A stretch of 64,000 bases of DNA from JAHEJA01 sp965656445 (lineage in GTDB: Bacteria > Pseudomonadota > Alphaproteobacteria > Rhodobacterales > Rhodobacteraceae), in assembly GCA_965656445.1 (NCBI GenBank), contig CBFHKO010000002.1, positions 1 through 64,000 on the forward strand, given 5' to 3'. Under the pieces are notes generated by a model. It saw only the letters and a program-made list of their open reading frames with translations, made no database searches and was not told the origin of the DNA. This document shows positions 33,954-43,739 of the stretch, one piece after another. The number at the start of each line of letters is the position of its first letter. The first letter of the stretch is position 1. The position numbers and the translations under genes are program-made.

Positions 33954-35180
33954 ATGACTATCCAAACTGACCTTCCGAGGGAGTCGTTTCAGTTATCTCA
34001 ACTGATCTATGACACTCGCTATCGGTCGCTTACCTTTCAGGCCATTGCTTTTATCTTGCTCTCGCTCGTGATTTGGCAACTTGCTGCGAATTTGGCGGCA
34101 AACCTAAGCGCACAGGGATTGAGCATCAGTTTTGCCTTTCTTGGAGCACCTGCTGGTTATGATATTAACCAACGTTTGATCGAATACGATAGCCAGTCCT
34201 CAAACTTGCGCGCCGCATTTGTGGGTATCTTGAATACCTTGCTCGTTGCCTTTTTGGCCTGTGTGACTGCGACTATATTTGGTGTCTTGGCGGGTGTACT
34301 GAGACTGTCGAACAACTGGCTTGTTCGCAAGTTGATGGCCTTTTATGTGGAAATTTTCCGCAATATTCCTGTTCTGATCTGGATCATCATTATTTTCACA
34401 ATCATGACGGCGGTTCTCCCTGGGCCGCGCGCGTTTCGTGGGGATGAGCCGACGGCATCCATGTTTATGGGGATTTCTGCATTTACCAACCGTGGGATTT
34501 ATATTCCAAGGCCGGAATTTACCAATGGGTTCGGTGGGGCAATTGATTGGCTCATCATCATTGGGTCGCTGATTGCATCCTTCTTTGTGACGCGGGCCGT
34601 GACGAAAAATGCCACCAAAGTTCAAGAAGCAACCGGTGTTCGCCCAGCGACGCTTGTGAAAAACTTGGCGATCTGGTTCGGACCAATCATCGTGTTGTGC
34701 TTTGTGATGGGCCTGACGTTTGAAATTCCTGAGCTGAAGGGCTTTAACTTTAAAGGCGGTATCAAAGTTGGCGGTCCATTGATTGCGATTTGGTTTGCTT
34801 TGTCGATCTATACGGGTGCCTTTATCGCAGAAAACGTGCGTGCCGGTATCCTAGCGGTCTCCAAAGGACAAACCGAAGCGGCGAGCGCGCTGGGCCTACG
34901 ATCTGGTCGCGTTATGAGCCTAGTTGTATTGCCCCAAGCCTTGCGCGTCATCATTCCGCCGCTGATTTCAAACTATTTGAACATCACGAAAAACTCGTCA
35001 TTGGCGATTTTGGTGGGCTACGCGGATGTTACCGCGACACTGGGTGGCATCACGCTGAACCAAACGGGTCGCGCGATTGAGTGTGTCCTCCTGTTGATGT
35101 TGTTCTATTTGGTGATTTCGCTACTGATTTCAGCCGTAATCAACGTGTACAACAACACTATTAAGTTGAAGGAGCGTTGA
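33954..35180 (+). CDS. aapQ: General L-amino-acid ABC transporter permease AapQ
   Basis: A 408-residue inner-membrane permease of the HAAT family. The first periplasmic region contains FLGAPAGYDINQRLIEYD and the C-terminal domain the EAA loop EAASALGLRSGRVMSLVVLPQALRV. The start at 33954 (MTIQTDLPRES) follows AGGGATCAAGCCAC; an ATG at 33912 is possible but without support. It works with AapM, AapP and AapJ. Confidence 0.93.
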   Translation: MTIQTDLPRESFQLSQLIYDTRYRSLTFQAIAFILLSLVIWQLAANLAANLSAQGLSISFAFLGAPAGYDINQRLIEYDSQSSNLRAAFVGILNTLLVAFLACVTATIFGVLAGVLRLSNNWLVRKLMAFYVEIFRNIPVLIWIIIIFTIMTAVLPGPRAFRGDEPTASMFMGISAFTNRGIYIPRPEFTNGFGGAIDWLIIIGSLIASFFVTRAVTKNATKVQEATGVRPATLVKNLAIWFGPIIVLCFVMGLTFEIPELKGFNFKGGIKVGGPLIAIWFALSIYTGAFIAENVRAGILAVSKGQTEAASALGLRSGRVMSLVVLPQALRVIIPPLISNYLNITKNSSLAILVGYADVTATLGGITLNQTGRAIECVLLLMLFYLVISLLISAVINVYNNTIKLKER

Positions 35181-35181
35181 T

Positions 35182-36480
35182 ATGACTGATCAATCAAACG
35201 AATCCATCGCCTTTGTGCGGCATGATGTGTTGCCGCAACTTCCGCCACCGTCTACTGCGGCGGGGCCAGTCAAATGGCTCAAGGACAACTTGTTTGCCAC
35301 GCCTGCAAATACCGTTTTGACGGTTGTTTCTGTCGCGGTTATCTACTTTCTCGTTGTCAGCTCTCTACCGTGGCTTTTGAATGGTATTTGGAATTCATCG
35401 AGCCTTGCGGAATGTCGTGACGCTTTAGGCGGGAAAACGGGTGCTTGTTTTGCGGTTCTGTCCGAACGGTGGAACCAATTGCTCTTTGGGTTTAAGTATC
35501 CGCAAGACATCTACTGGCGTCCAACGCTTGCCTTTGTTCTGTTTTTCTTAGCTGCGGCACCAGTTCTGTTCTTTGACTTGCCGCGTAAGTTGCTTGCGTT
35601 CACAGCACTCTACCCGTTCATCGCGTTCTACTTGATTTGGGGTGGTTCAATCATAACGCCGGTGCTTGCGCTGTTGTCGGTGATTGCTGCGGCTGTCGTT
35701 TATCGCCATCTGCTCAGCAAAAACTTTGTTCTCTCTGTTGTTGCGGCATTGGTTGCGGGAATTGTGGTCTGGTCCCTTGGGTCATCCATTATGCCAGCAC
35801 CCGATGTCACAGAGGGCGCGATGCGCTCTATCCCAAGTCGTGATTTGGGTGGCTTTATGTTGAACATGATGCTGGGCGTGACCTGTGTGTCCTTGTCGTT
35901 GCCGATTGGGATCATGCTTGCCCTCGGTCGTCAGTCCGACATGCCCTTTATCAAAATGATCTGCGTCGTGTTCATCGAATTCGTTCGTGGCGTACCGTTG
36001 ATTACTTTGCTCTTCGTGGCCAGTGTTATGCTTGCCTATTTCTTCCCACCTGAGGCGACTGTTGATCTCTTCTTGCGGGTTGTGATTATGATCACGCTCT
36101 TTTCGGCAGCTTATATCGCCGAAGTTATTCGCGGTGGTCTCGCAGCGTTGCCAAAGGGCCAATATGAGGCGGCTGACTCGCTCGGGTTGGATTATGCGCA
36201 ATCCATGCGGCTGATCATTTTACCTCAGGCATTGAAAATTTCGATCCCAGGTATCGTGAACGTCTCTGTCGGTTTGTTCAAGGACACGACATTGGTATCG
36301 GTCATTTCGATGTTCGACCTCGTGGGTATGATCCGTGGACCAATTTTGGCATCAACCGAATGGAACGGCGTTTATTGGGAATTGTTCCTCTTTGCCGCGC
36401 TTCTCTTCTTTGTCGTGTGTTACGGCATTTCACAATATTCACAATGGCTCGAGCGTCGTCTCGCAACTGATCATCGATAA
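35182..36480 (+). CDS. aapM: General L-amino-acid ABC transporter permease AapM
   Basis: A 432-residue permease, the second membrane subunit. The EAA loop reads EAADSLGLDYAQSMRLIILPQALKI; several hydrophobic helices and a long extra N-terminal region with insertion helices are typical of BztC/AapM. It starts one base after the aapQ stop, with AAGGAGCGTTGAT across the junction. Confidence 0.93.
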   Translation: MTDQSNESIAFVRHDVLPQLPPPSTAAGPVKWLKDNLFATPANTVLTVVSVAVIYFLVVSSLPWLLNGIWNSSSLAECRDALGGKTGACFAVLSERWNQLLFGFKYPQDIYWRPTLAFVLFFLAAAPVLFFDLPRKLLAFTALYPFIAFYLIWGGSIITPVLALLSVIAAAVVYRHLLSKNFVLSVVAALVAGIVVWSLGSSIMPAPDVTEGAMRSIPSRDLGGFMLNMMLGVTCVSLSLPIGIMLALGRQSDMPFIKMICVVFIEFVRGVPLITLLFVASVMLAYFFPPEATVDLFLRVVIMITLFSAAYIAEVIRGGLAALPKGQYEAADSLGLDYAQSMRLIILPQALKISIPGIVNVSVGLFKDTTLVSVISMFDLVGMIRGPILASTEWNGVYWELFLFAALLFFVVCYGISQYSQWLERRLATDHR

Positions 36481-36494
36481 GGAGGCCTGATACC

Positions 36495-37262
36495 ATGGCT
36501 AACTCTGCACAAATGCAAGTATCCGACGAAGTCGCGATTTCAATTCATAACATGAACAAGTGGTACGGCGCTTTCCACGTTTTGCGGGACATCAATTTGA
36601 CCGTGAACCGTGGCGAACGCATCGTCATCGCGGGCCCCTCTGGTTCCGGTAAGTCTACGCTTATTCGGTGTATCAACCGTCTGGAAGAACACCAGCAAGG
36701 CGATATCGTCGTTGATGGGACCGAATTGACGTCGGATTTGAAAAACATTGATAAAATCCGCTCAGAAGTAGGGATGTGTTTCCAACACTTTAACCTATTC
36801 CCGCATTTGACGATTTTGGAAAACTGTACACTTGCGCCGATCTGGGTTCGTAAAACACCCAAGAAAGAGGCCGAGGAAATCGCGATGCATTTCCTTGAGA
36901 AAGTGAAAATCCCAGAACAGGCCGACAAATACCCCGGTCAGCTTTCTGGTGGTCAGCAACAGCGTGTTGCGATTGCGAGGTCTCTCTGCATGAAACCTCG
37001 GATCATGCTCTTTGATGAACCAACCTCGGCTCTTGATCCTGAAATGATCAAAGAGGTTTTGGATACGATGGTTGAATTGGCCGAAGATGGCATGACTATG
37101 TTGTGTGTGACGCACGAAATGGGCTTTGCGCGTCAGGTTGCCAACCGCGTTATCTTTATGGATCAGGGGCAAATTGTGGAGCAAAACGAACCAGAAGAGT
37201 TCTTCAATAATCCAAAATCCGAACGCACAAAACTCTTCCTAAGTCAGATCTTAGGACACTAA
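36495..37262 (+). CDS. aapP: General L-amino-acid ABC transporter ATP-binding protein AapP
   Basis: A 255-residue ABC ATPase: Walker A GPSGSGKST, Q-loop CFQHFNLFPHLT, signature LSGGQQQRVAIAR, Walker B IMLFDEPTSALD and switch histidine VTHEM. It powers amino-acid import by AapQM. AAGGAGG lies before the ATG. A good terminator follows. Confidence 0.95.
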   Translation: MANSAQMQVSDEVAISIHNMNKWYGAFHVLRDINLTVNRGERIVIAGPSGSGKSTLIRCINRLEEHQQGDIVVDGTELTSDLKNIDKIRSEVGMCFQHFNLFPHLTILENCTLAPIWVRKTPKKEAEEIAMHFLEKVKIPEQADKYPGQLSGGQQQRVAIARSLCMKPRIMLFDEPTSALDPEMIKEVLDTMVELAEDGMTMLCVTHEMGFARQVANRVIFMDQGQIVEQNEPEEFFNNPKSERTKLFLSQILGH

Positions 37263-37268
37263 ATTGGC

Positions 37269-37297
37269 AAAGCCCTGATCCTCGGATCGGGGCTTTT
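37269..37297 (+). terminator. Terminator of the aap operon
   Basis: AAGCCC and GATCC pair with GGATC and GGGCTT around a short loop, then TTTT. It is positioned right after aapP and just before the convergent ferredoxin gene. Confidence 0.85.
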
Positions 37298-37300
37298 CAT

Positions 37301-37954
37301 TTAGATGAAGCTGCGCATGTGAAACTGAGATTGTTCATCTACGCGAGCAAAGCGTTGACTGATGGGACAGGCGCGACGCGCTGCGCACCCTTTTCCTGTG
37401 CAGTCTTGTCTATCCCCTGATGTAAGCTCACCCCGACAAGCTGTGGCGTTATAGGTACCTTCTGCGAAGGCATCCACAGGACAGGCGCTCAAGCAGGGCT
37501 TGTGGCAGGTTGTGCAAGGGGACGCTTCATCATCGAAATCAACGTGATAGGGCAAACCCAAAGCGCCCCTGAAGGACACAAATAGGCCAGCAGTATCATG
37601 GACCAATAATTTGGTCGGAGAGGCATATATGCGCCCTGTTTTCAGAGCCCAGCTATAGAATGGCGCGAAGGGCGGTCCTCCGAATGGGAAATAGGGTTTT
37701 AGGCCGAATTTCGACGAAATATTTTCAATGACACGTTTGGACCACCGATCCATTGGATCCGGTCGGACATCATTATATTCCGCCGAGCTTTTGAAATGGT
37801 CCCAGAAGGTTGGCTCATCGGGTCCGATGAGGGCAAGGGAGCGAACCGTGGGATCGAGCGCGTGCTCTGTCGGGTCTTCCGTAGAAAACCCGCCTAGAAC
37901 ACTTAAATGTTCCTGTCGCAGGGCCTCGACTATTTCCGACGGAAAGGAAGCCAT
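37301..37954 (-). CDS. 4Fe-4S ferredoxin-type protein (short QueG-related)
   Basis: A 217-residue soluble protein. The only clear domain is a ferredoxin-like cysteine cluster, CTTCHKPCLSACPVDAF (CxxCxxxCxxxCP), with further cysteines to the C-terminus (CRGELTSGDRQDC, CAARRACPISQRF). It resembles the iron-sulfur part of epoxyqueuosine reductase and related proteins but lacks their cobalamin domain, so the reaction is unknown. The start overlaps the sterol desaturase-family gene end by 25 bases, indicating co-transcription. Confidence 0.78.
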   Translation of the reverse strand: MASFPSEIVEALRQEHLSVLGGFSTEDPTEHALDPTVRSLALIGPDEPTFWDHFKSSAEYNDVRPDPMDRWSKRVIENISSKFGLKPYFPFGGPPFAPFYSWALKTGRIYASPTKLLVHDTAGLFVSFRGALGLPYHVDFDDEASPCTTCHKPCLSACPVDAFAEGTYNATACRGELTSGDRQDCTGKGCAARRACPISQRFARVDEQSQFHMRSFI

Positions 37955-38724
37955 AGAGCCCAGCCTAACTTATTCGGTGAGGTGTCCTGCCACTCAAGCC
38001 CGAGTTTCATCTCTGTATGGCCTGCGGAGGGTTGATCAATATAGGTGCCAAAGAGCCTATCCCAAATCGACAAAGCAAAGCCATAGTTGCTGTCATGTTC
38101 ATGACGGTGCACAGAGTGGTGAACGCGGTGCATATCGGGCGTAACCAAAATCAAGCGCACAATCCTGTCGAGCCACAGCGGTAAACGGATATTCGCATGA
38201 TTGAACATGGCTGTCCCATTCAGCAGGATTTCAAATAGGATAATCCCCATTGCAGGGGCGCCAAGTAGGTAAACCAAACCGATCTTGATCCCCATTGAAA
38301 GTGCAATTTCTACAGGATGAAATCGGATCGCGGTTGTCACATCTAAATCGCGATCAGAATGGTGGACTCTATGGATACGCCAAAGGATCGGCATTTTATG
38401 TGTTATCAGGTGCTGTGCCCAAATCGCAAAGTCAAACACCACTATTGTTATGATGACAGCGCCCCAGAAAGGCAGATCAAAGGAATTCAAGAGGCCAATC
38501 CCCATTGCCTGAGCATCCAGAGCCGCGCCAACGGCGAGGAGGGGGGCGACAAGGGATAGGAGCCGAAGCGTCAGCGTATCAAGAATGGTGATCCCCCAAT
38601 TCGTGACCCAGCGTTGTCTCTTGGACGTCGCAAGGGCCCGCCGCGGGGCAAGGGCCTCTAGGACAGCGAACAGGCTGAATAGCCCGATAAAGACACCAAG
38701 TCGGATGAGAGTTTCATGTTCCAT
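37930..38724 (-). CDS. Sterol desaturase / fatty acid hydroxylase family protein
   Basis: A 264-residue membrane protein with four to five helices and the di-iron histidine motifs HLITH, HRVHHSD, and HRVHHSVHRHEHDSN. Members hydroxylate or desaturate lipids such as carotenoids, sterols or fatty acids at the inner membrane. The substrate cannot be deduced. The following ferredoxin-type protein overlaps its end and could be an electron donor; this is inference. Confidence 0.88.
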   Translation of the reverse strand: MEHETLIRLGVFIGLFSLFAVLEALAPRRALATSKRQRWVTNWGITILDTLTLRLLSLVAPLLAVGAALDAQAMGIGLLNSFDLPFWGAVIITIVVFDFAIWAQHLITHKMPILWRIHRVHHSDRDLDVTTAIRFHPVEIALSMGIKIGLVYLLGAPAMGIILFEILLNGTAMFNHANIRLPLWLDRIVRLILVTPDMHRVHHSVHRHEHDSNYGFALSIWDRLFGTYIDQPSAGHTEMKLGLEWQDTSPNKLGWALWLPFRRK

Positions 38725-38766
38725 GATACGTAAGCTAAGCGTCCAAGCTTGGAATGCAAGGCTCTA

Positions 38767-39630
38767 TCATTTTAGTCTTATGAGTGATCCAGCACCATGT
38801 TCCGTAAACAGTTCCAAAAGGCAGGCGTTTGGCGCACGACCATCTAGGATGACGACGGCTCGTACGCCATTTTCGAGCGCCTCTAGGGCTGTTTCCGTTT
38901 TCGGGATCATACCACCGGCAATCGTTCCATCCGCCGTCATGGCGCGGATTTGCTCTGCCTTGAGCTCTGTTAAGACCTCGCCATCTTTGTTTTTGACGCC
39001 GCTCACATCGGTTAGCAACAACAAGCGATCCGCGTCCAGCGCTGCGGCCACCGCACCTGCGGCGGTATCTCCGTTGATGTTATAGGTTTCGCCATGCTCC
39101 CCAGAGCCAAGGGGAGCGATGACTGGAATAATATCATTTTCGATCAGAGTGCGTATGACATCCGGATCCACATGCGACGGGGTGCCAACCAATCCTAGGT
39201 CTGGATCTGTCTGAGTACATGTGATCAAGTTCGCATCCTTACCAGAGAGGCCAATGGCGCGACCCCCTTGGTTATTGATGGCTTGAACAATGCGTTTATT
39301 TACACTTCCCGACAGGACCATCTCGACAACATTCATCGTTGCCTCATCTGTGACCCGCTTGCCGTTGACGAAGTTTGATTGAATTTGAAGCTTGTCCAAC
39401 ATTGCATTGATCATTGGACCACCGCCATGGACGATGACGGGATTGATCCCAACTTGGCGCATCAATACAACATCACGAGCAAAGGTTTCCATCCCCTCAT
39501 CGCTCCCCATGGCGTGGCCACCAAGTTTGATGACAATAATAGACTCCGTGTAGCGCTGTAGGTATGGCAGAGCCTGTGAGAGCGTCCGCGCTGTGGCAAT
39601 CCAATCTCGGTTCATGTCTTGTGTCTTCAT
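38767..39630 (-). CDS. argB: Acetylglutamate kinase
   Basis: A 287-residue kinase of arginine biosynthesis. The N-terminal VIKLGGHAMG, the NAG-binding VHGGGPMINAMLDKL, and the C-terminal LLLTDVSGVKNKDGEVL with GGMIPKTETALEALENGV are all conserved. It phosphorylates N-acetyl-L-glutamate. The start at 39630 (MKTQDMNRDW) has AGGGA nine bases upstream; the frame extends further but the added residues look unlike the family. Arginine feedback residues cannot be judged. Confidence 0.94.
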   Translation of the reverse strand: MKTQDMNRDWIATARTLSQALPYLQRYTESIIVIKLGGHAMGSDEGMETFARDVVLMRQVGINPVIVHGGGPMINAMLDKLQIQSNFVNGKRVTDEATMNVVEMVLSGSVNKRIVQAINNQGGRAIGLSGKDANLITCTQTDPDLGLVGTPSHVDPDVIRTLIENDIIPVIAPLGSGEHGETYNINGDTAAGAVAAALDADRLLLLTDVSGVKNKDGEVLTELKAEQIRAMTADGTIAGGMIPKTETALEALENGVRAVVILDGRAPNACLLELFTEHGAGSLIRLK

Positions 39631-39752
39631 CCTATTGATCCCTAGCAGATTGGGATAGTGTTCTCTTATTGTGCGCAAGAGCGCAAGCATTACCTGACCC
39701 CCATCCTGGCCTTCCCCAAGGGGGGAAGGAAGAGCGGGAGAGGCCGACCCAG

Positions 39753-40403
39753 TTAGACCAGCGCCGCTATGGTTGCCCGTAAGGTTTCAATGCCATCGCC
39801 TTTTTCCGATGATGTCAGAATAAGTTCTGGATAAGCGGCGGGGTGTTTTGACAGGGCTTTGCGGACTTGATCCAAAATTTTGTCGCGCTCTCCGGTTTTG
39901 ACTTTGTCGGCTTTGGTCATGACGACTTGGAACGTGACCGCCGCGCTATCGAGAAGGGACATGATTTCATCATCCACCTTTTTCACGCCGTGGCGTGTGT
40001 CGATCAACACAAAAGCCCGACGCAGAGATTGGCGCCCTGAGAGATATTGCTTTAACAGCTTTTGCCATTTCTCAACGATTGGAAGAGGGGCATTCGCATA
40101 GCCGTATCCTGGCAAGTCAACGAGGTAGTGTGTTTCACCTGCTGTGAAGAAGTTGATCTCTTGGGTGCGGCCGGGTGTGTTTGAGGCCCTCGCCAAACCT
40201 TTGCGGCCCGTGAGTGCGTTGATCAAGCTAGATTTGCCCACGTTTGAGCGACCTGCAAAGCAGATTTCCAAACGGTCCGCTGGTGGGAGCCCAGACATTG
40301 CAACAACGCCTTTGACGAAATCAGTTTCACCAGCAAAGAGCAGGCGTCCCTTTTCACGGGAGAAATCATCTGGATCTTGTGCGAGCGGGAAGGGGAGTTG
40401 CAT
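39753..40403 (-). CDS. engB: Ribosome biogenesis GTPase EngB (YihA/YsxC)
   Basis: A 216-residue small GTPase. P-loop GRSNVGKSSLINAL (G1), G3 LPGYGYA, G4 TKADKV. It binds GTP and helps late 50S assembly. It starts at the stop codon of the MOSC gene (overlap TAATG-type), so it is part of the yidC-MOSC-engB leftward operon. Confidence 0.94.
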   Translation of the reverse strand: MQLPFPLAQDPDDFSREKGRLLFAGETDFVKGVVAMSGLPPADRLEICFAGRSNVGKSSLINALTGRKGLARASNTPGRTQEINFFTAGETHYLVDLPGYGYANAPLPIVEKWQKLLKQYLSGRQSLRRAFVLIDTRHGVKKVDDEIMSLLDSAAVTFQVVMTKADKVKTGERDKILDQVRKALSKHPAAYPELILTSSEKGDGIETLRATIAALV

Positions 40404-41143
40404 TACATAACCTCGAGTGTATCGCCTAGTTTGATGACACCGCTTGTTTGGGCAATCGCATAGACGTTAAAATTTTGATGGCCCATGTCATTTAGGGCCT
40501 TGAGAGTGTCGACATCGCGGACCCCTGTTTCAGGGTTTGCTGTCGTTGCCATACACCGTTCGACGGGCTCAGTGATTTTGAACTGCACAGACCCGATGCA
40601 AACAGTGCGATCGATCCAATCGAATTCCTGCCAAGGCTCTAAGCCATCAATCCAGAAATTTCCGCGCCAGCGGTTTATCGATATATCCTGGCCAATTTTG
40701 TCGCAGAAATCCATGTGAGAGGCGAGGTTGCCGATACTGATGGATGGATAATCGGTATCTGTCATTCCACGCGACTGGGCACGCACGAGGCGGACGGATT
40801 GTGCGCGATTTTCAGGAACCAGTGGTGCGGCCCAATTTATGAAGGCGGCTTGGTCCGTGTCGGGATCAATTGTGATGCTCGCTAAATCGGGATGGGTCAG
40901 GGTCAGTTTGTGAGAGGCTTCGTCCCAAGATGCATTGATCGACATCAATTTTGGGGCTTTTGACCCAATTGAGAAGTTATTGCAAGGAACCCAAGTCGAC
41001 CCATCGACATAAGAGGCGTCATGAACTACAGCCCACGCACGATCCCAAGGGAGGGTGTCTTGCGCAGTGACCGCGATCTGATCAACAGAGTCGCGGCCAT
41101 GAGATTTGATTGGATAGCGCCATATTTCAGCGATATGTGCCAT
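40403..41143 (-). CDS. MOSC domain-containing protein
   Basis: A 246-residue protein with the N-terminal MOSC_N block (IAEIWRYPIKSHGRDSVDQIAV) and a C-terminal MOSC beta barrel containing the conserved cysteine region (EPVERCMATTANPETGVRDVDTLKAL). MOSC proteins handle molybdenum cofactor and sulfur transfer. The exact role is unknown. It overlaps yidC and engB at both ends, a common alphaproteobacterial order. Confidence 0.88.
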   Translation of the reverse strand: MAHIAEIWRYPIKSHGRDSVDQIAVTAQDTLPWDRAWAVVHDASYVDGSTWVPCNNFSIGSKAPKLMSINASWDEASHKLTLTHPDLASITIDPDTDQAAFINWAAPLVPENRAQSVRLVRAQSRGMTDTDYPSISIGNLASHMDFCDKIGQDISINRWRGNFWIDGLEPWQEFDWIDRTVCIGSVQFKITEPVERCMATTANPETGVRDVDTLKALNDMGHQNFNVYAIAQTSGVIKLGDTLEVM

Positions 41144-42933
41144 TACTTGGCGCTCGGGGTATCTTTGCGTTTAAAGCTTGCGATAATGTTTCCAAAAACG
41201 TCTGGCTTGTACCCTTGGGTCCGCATGATGAGATATTGTTGACTAAAGGTGATCATGTTGTTTGCAATCCAGTAGATCACCAAACCACTCGCGAATGTGC
41301 CGAGCATGAACATAAAGACCCATGGCATCCATGCAAAGATCATGGCTTGTGTTGCGTCTGTGGGCGCTGGGTTTAGCTTTTGCTGAAGCCACATTGAGAT
41401 ACCCAACAAGATCGGCAAAATACCAAGAGAGACGATTGAGAAAATCGATTCTGGACCTGGTGTTGCATAGTTGAACAGGCCAAATAGGTTCAGGATTGAA
41501 GAGGGATCGGGCGCGCTGAGGTCTTTGATCCAGCCGATCCATGGGGCATGACGAAGTTCGAGCGTCACAAAGATCACTTTGTAGAGCGAAAAGAAGATTG
41601 GAATTTGCAATAGGATCGGCAAACAACCCGCAGCAGGGTTAACCTTTTCCTTCTTATAAAGCTCCATCGTTTCTTTTTGCAAACGTTGGCGATCGTCGCC
41701 GCAGCGCTCTTTGAGCTTGGCCATTTCTGGCTGCAGCTCTTTCATCTTGGCCATAGAGACGTAGGATTTATAAGCCAACGGGAACAAGGCGGCTTTGATC
41801 AGAAGCGTCAGGCCGATAATCGCCCAGCCCATATTTCCAATCCAAACATTCAGCCAATGGAGGACGGCGAACATTGGTTTGGTGATGAAAAAGAACCAAC
41901 CCCAGTCAATACTATCCAAGAACCCAACAACGCCTGCTTTTTCGTAGTTGCGGATAGTGTCCCATTCCTTTGCCCCTGCAAAGAATTGTGACGTGACTGT
42001 TGTTTGTGTTCCTGAGGGGATGACCTGACGGGCCATGACAACTTCGGACTGATAGATGTCTTGCTTTTCGTAATATTTCGCCGTGGTTCTAAAACGTTCG
42101 CCAGTTGAGGGGATCAAAGTTGTCATCCAGAAATGGTCTGTAAACCCGATCCAGCCGTTTTCTTCGACTTCGGTCCGCACGGCGAGGGCGTTTTCACGGT
42201 CATCAAAGTCGTATCCACGCAGGGCCTTGTATTTATCTTCGACAAGCTCACCATCAGCTTTGCTGATCAAGCCTTCATGAAGGATAAAGAAATTTTCCAG
42301 CGTCGAGGGCTCGCTATGACGGCGGATTAGACCATAGGGACGCAGTTCGACATCACTGCCTGAGGTGTTGCTCACGTTTTGATCGATTTTGAACATGTAG
42401 TTGTCATCAATCGAAATCGTGCGACGGAACACGAGGCCCGCACCGTTATCCCAGATCAACGTCACAGGGCTATCGACCCCCAGTGTCGCATCGCCTTCGA
42501 GGGACCAAATTGTGTCAGGTGTTGGAACCTGATCCGCACTCGCACCTGCGGCGGCGATCCAGCCATAGGTGGCATAATAGGCATCCATCTCGCCAATTGG
42601 GCGCAACAGCTGAACCTGATCGGACTCTGCCGCCAATTCCTCACGGTAATCTTTGAGGAACAATTCGTCCAAACGGCCACCAGCCAAGGAAATCGACCCA
42701 GAGACCCGCGGTGTGTCGATGGCAATGCGGGGCACATCGGCGATATCGCTGACGTCGGCTGTTTGCACCTCGCCCGCTGCGGGAAGGGTTGCGGGTGTCG
42801 AGGCCTGAACCGTTGTATCCGCGGCTGTATCCGTAACGGGCGGCTCAGGTGGTGGGAACATGACGAACCACACAATAATCACAATAAAGCTCAATACTGA
42901 AGCGAGAATGAGATTTCTATTCTGTTCGTCCAT
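41143..42933 (-). CDS. yidC: Membrane protein insertase YidC
   Basis: A 596-residue YidC of the Gram-negative type: an N-terminal helix (NLILASVLSFIVIIVWFVMF), a large periplasmic domain, and the conserved C-terminal OXA1 domain (MAKMKELQPEMAKLKERCGDDRQR, VNPAAGCLPILLQIPIFFSLYKV). It inserts inner-membrane proteins alone or with SecYEG. In many bacteria rpmH and rnpA lie upstream; here they are absent and a GNAT gene is next. Confidence 0.95.
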   Translation of the reverse strand: MDEQNRNLILASVLSFIVIIVWFVMFPPPEPPVTDTAADTTVQASTPATLPAAGEVQTADVSDIADVPRIAIDTPRVSGSISLAGGRLDELFLKDYREELAAESDQVQLLRPIGEMDAYYATYGWIAAAGASADQVPTPDTIWSLEGDATLGVDSPVTLIWDNGAGLVFRRTISIDDNYMFKIDQNVSNTSGSDVELRPYGLIRRHSEPSTLENFFILHEGLISKADGELVEDKYKALRGYDFDDRENALAVRTEVEENGWIGFTDHFWMTTLIPSTGERFRTTAKYYEKQDIYQSEVVMARQVIPSGTQTTVTSQFFAGAKEWDTIRNYEKAGVVGFLDSIDWGWFFFITKPMFAVLHWLNVWIGNMGWAIIGLTLLIKAALFPLAYKSYVSMAKMKELQPEMAKLKERCGDDRQRLQKETMELYKKEKVNPAAGCLPILLQIPIFFSLYKVIFVTLELRHAPWIGWIKDLSAPDPSSILNLFGLFNYATPGPESIFSIVSLGILPILLGISMWLQQKLNPAPTDATQAMIFAWMPWVFMFMLGTFASGLVIYWIANNMITFSQQYLIMRTQGYKPDVFGNIIASFKRKDTPSAK

Positions 42934-43202
42934 GAGAGGCCCACCTATGTTTTAACTTGGGTTGGTTCAACAGACACACGCGCTGAACGTCAAGGGGACA
43001 TAGTGATTTTTTTCGACATGAAAAAGGGAAAAGGCCAAGATATTTTGAATCCAAGGCCGAAAACATTGGAGACTGACTATGGTTGGCCGTTTTTGGTGCT
43101 GATTTTTGAAACATCATTATTGAACCTCTGCGATTTTTCGTGATCACTTCAGCTAATGTCAGGAATGAGCCCTATCTGTCAGTTTTCTACGCATGCAACC
43201 AA

Positions 43203-43676
43203 TCACCCCAGAGAAATGCGAAACCGAGGATTGGATCCATATCTGCGTTCAAAGCCACAGGCCAAGTAGACGGCTTGTGCGTTCATATTGTCAGGATGCG
43301 TGCTAACCGACATGGTCGAACAGCTCAGATCATGCGCTTTCTGCATCGCGGCCTCAATTAATTGCCTTCCCAAACCCGATCCACGGAACCTGTTTTCTAC
43401 AAAGAGGTGATGCAAGTCTATTCCCCGAACACCATCCTGTAGCTTTATTATTGGACAAAGAGCGGCGTATCCGACAACCTCGGTTTCAACTTGGGCGACG
43501 AGAACGTAAATCCAAGGAATTTGACCGAAAATATCACGTTCCAGGGAATCTGCGCTCACGTTTGGAACGTCGCCGTGATGGTGTGCTAAGGCTTGAACCA
43601 TAGATAATAATACATCTAGGTCAGAGTGTATGGCATCGCGTATTACCATCGTTTGCCTATTAGCCGAAGTTCTCAT
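43203..43676 (-). CDS. GNAT family N-acetyltransferase
   Basis: A 157-residue acetyltransferase. Motif A reads VENRFRGSGLGRQLIEAAMQKA (the acetyl-CoA loop) and the C-terminal NAQAVYLACGFERR is typical. The acceptor is unknown. The start at 43676 is preceded by AGGAGATAAAA. It is followed 269 bases downstream by yidC on the same strand; no gene is seen between. Confidence 0.85.
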   Translation of the reverse strand: MRTSANRQTMVIRDAIHSDLDVLLSMVQALAHHHGDVPNVSADSLERDIFGQIPWIYVLVAQVETEVVGYAALCPIIKLQDGVRGIDLHHLFVENRFRGSGLGRQLIEAAMQKAHDLSCSTMSVSTHPDNMNAQAVYLACGFERRYGSNPRFRISLG

Positions 43677-43705
43677 TTTTATCTCCTATTAGCCACAGGC
43701 AGAAA

Positions 43706-43736
43706 ATGAAAAAGCCGCTCTGTGGCGGCTTCATTT
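43706..43736. terminator. Bidirectional-type hairpin upstream of the GNAT gene
   Basis: AAGCCGC pairs with GCGGCTT around TCTGTG, flanked by ATGAA and TTCATTT. It lies in the gene-free space before the GNAT start, so it may mark the end of a transcript coming from the right or be part of a lost gene. Confidence 0.45.
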
Positions 43737-43739
43737 GAC

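Noticed and set aside
42917..43147. 76-residue reverse ORF, checked as rnpA or rpmH
   Set aside because: It lacks the L34 and RNase P protein motifs and overlaps the yidC start; no function could be supported.
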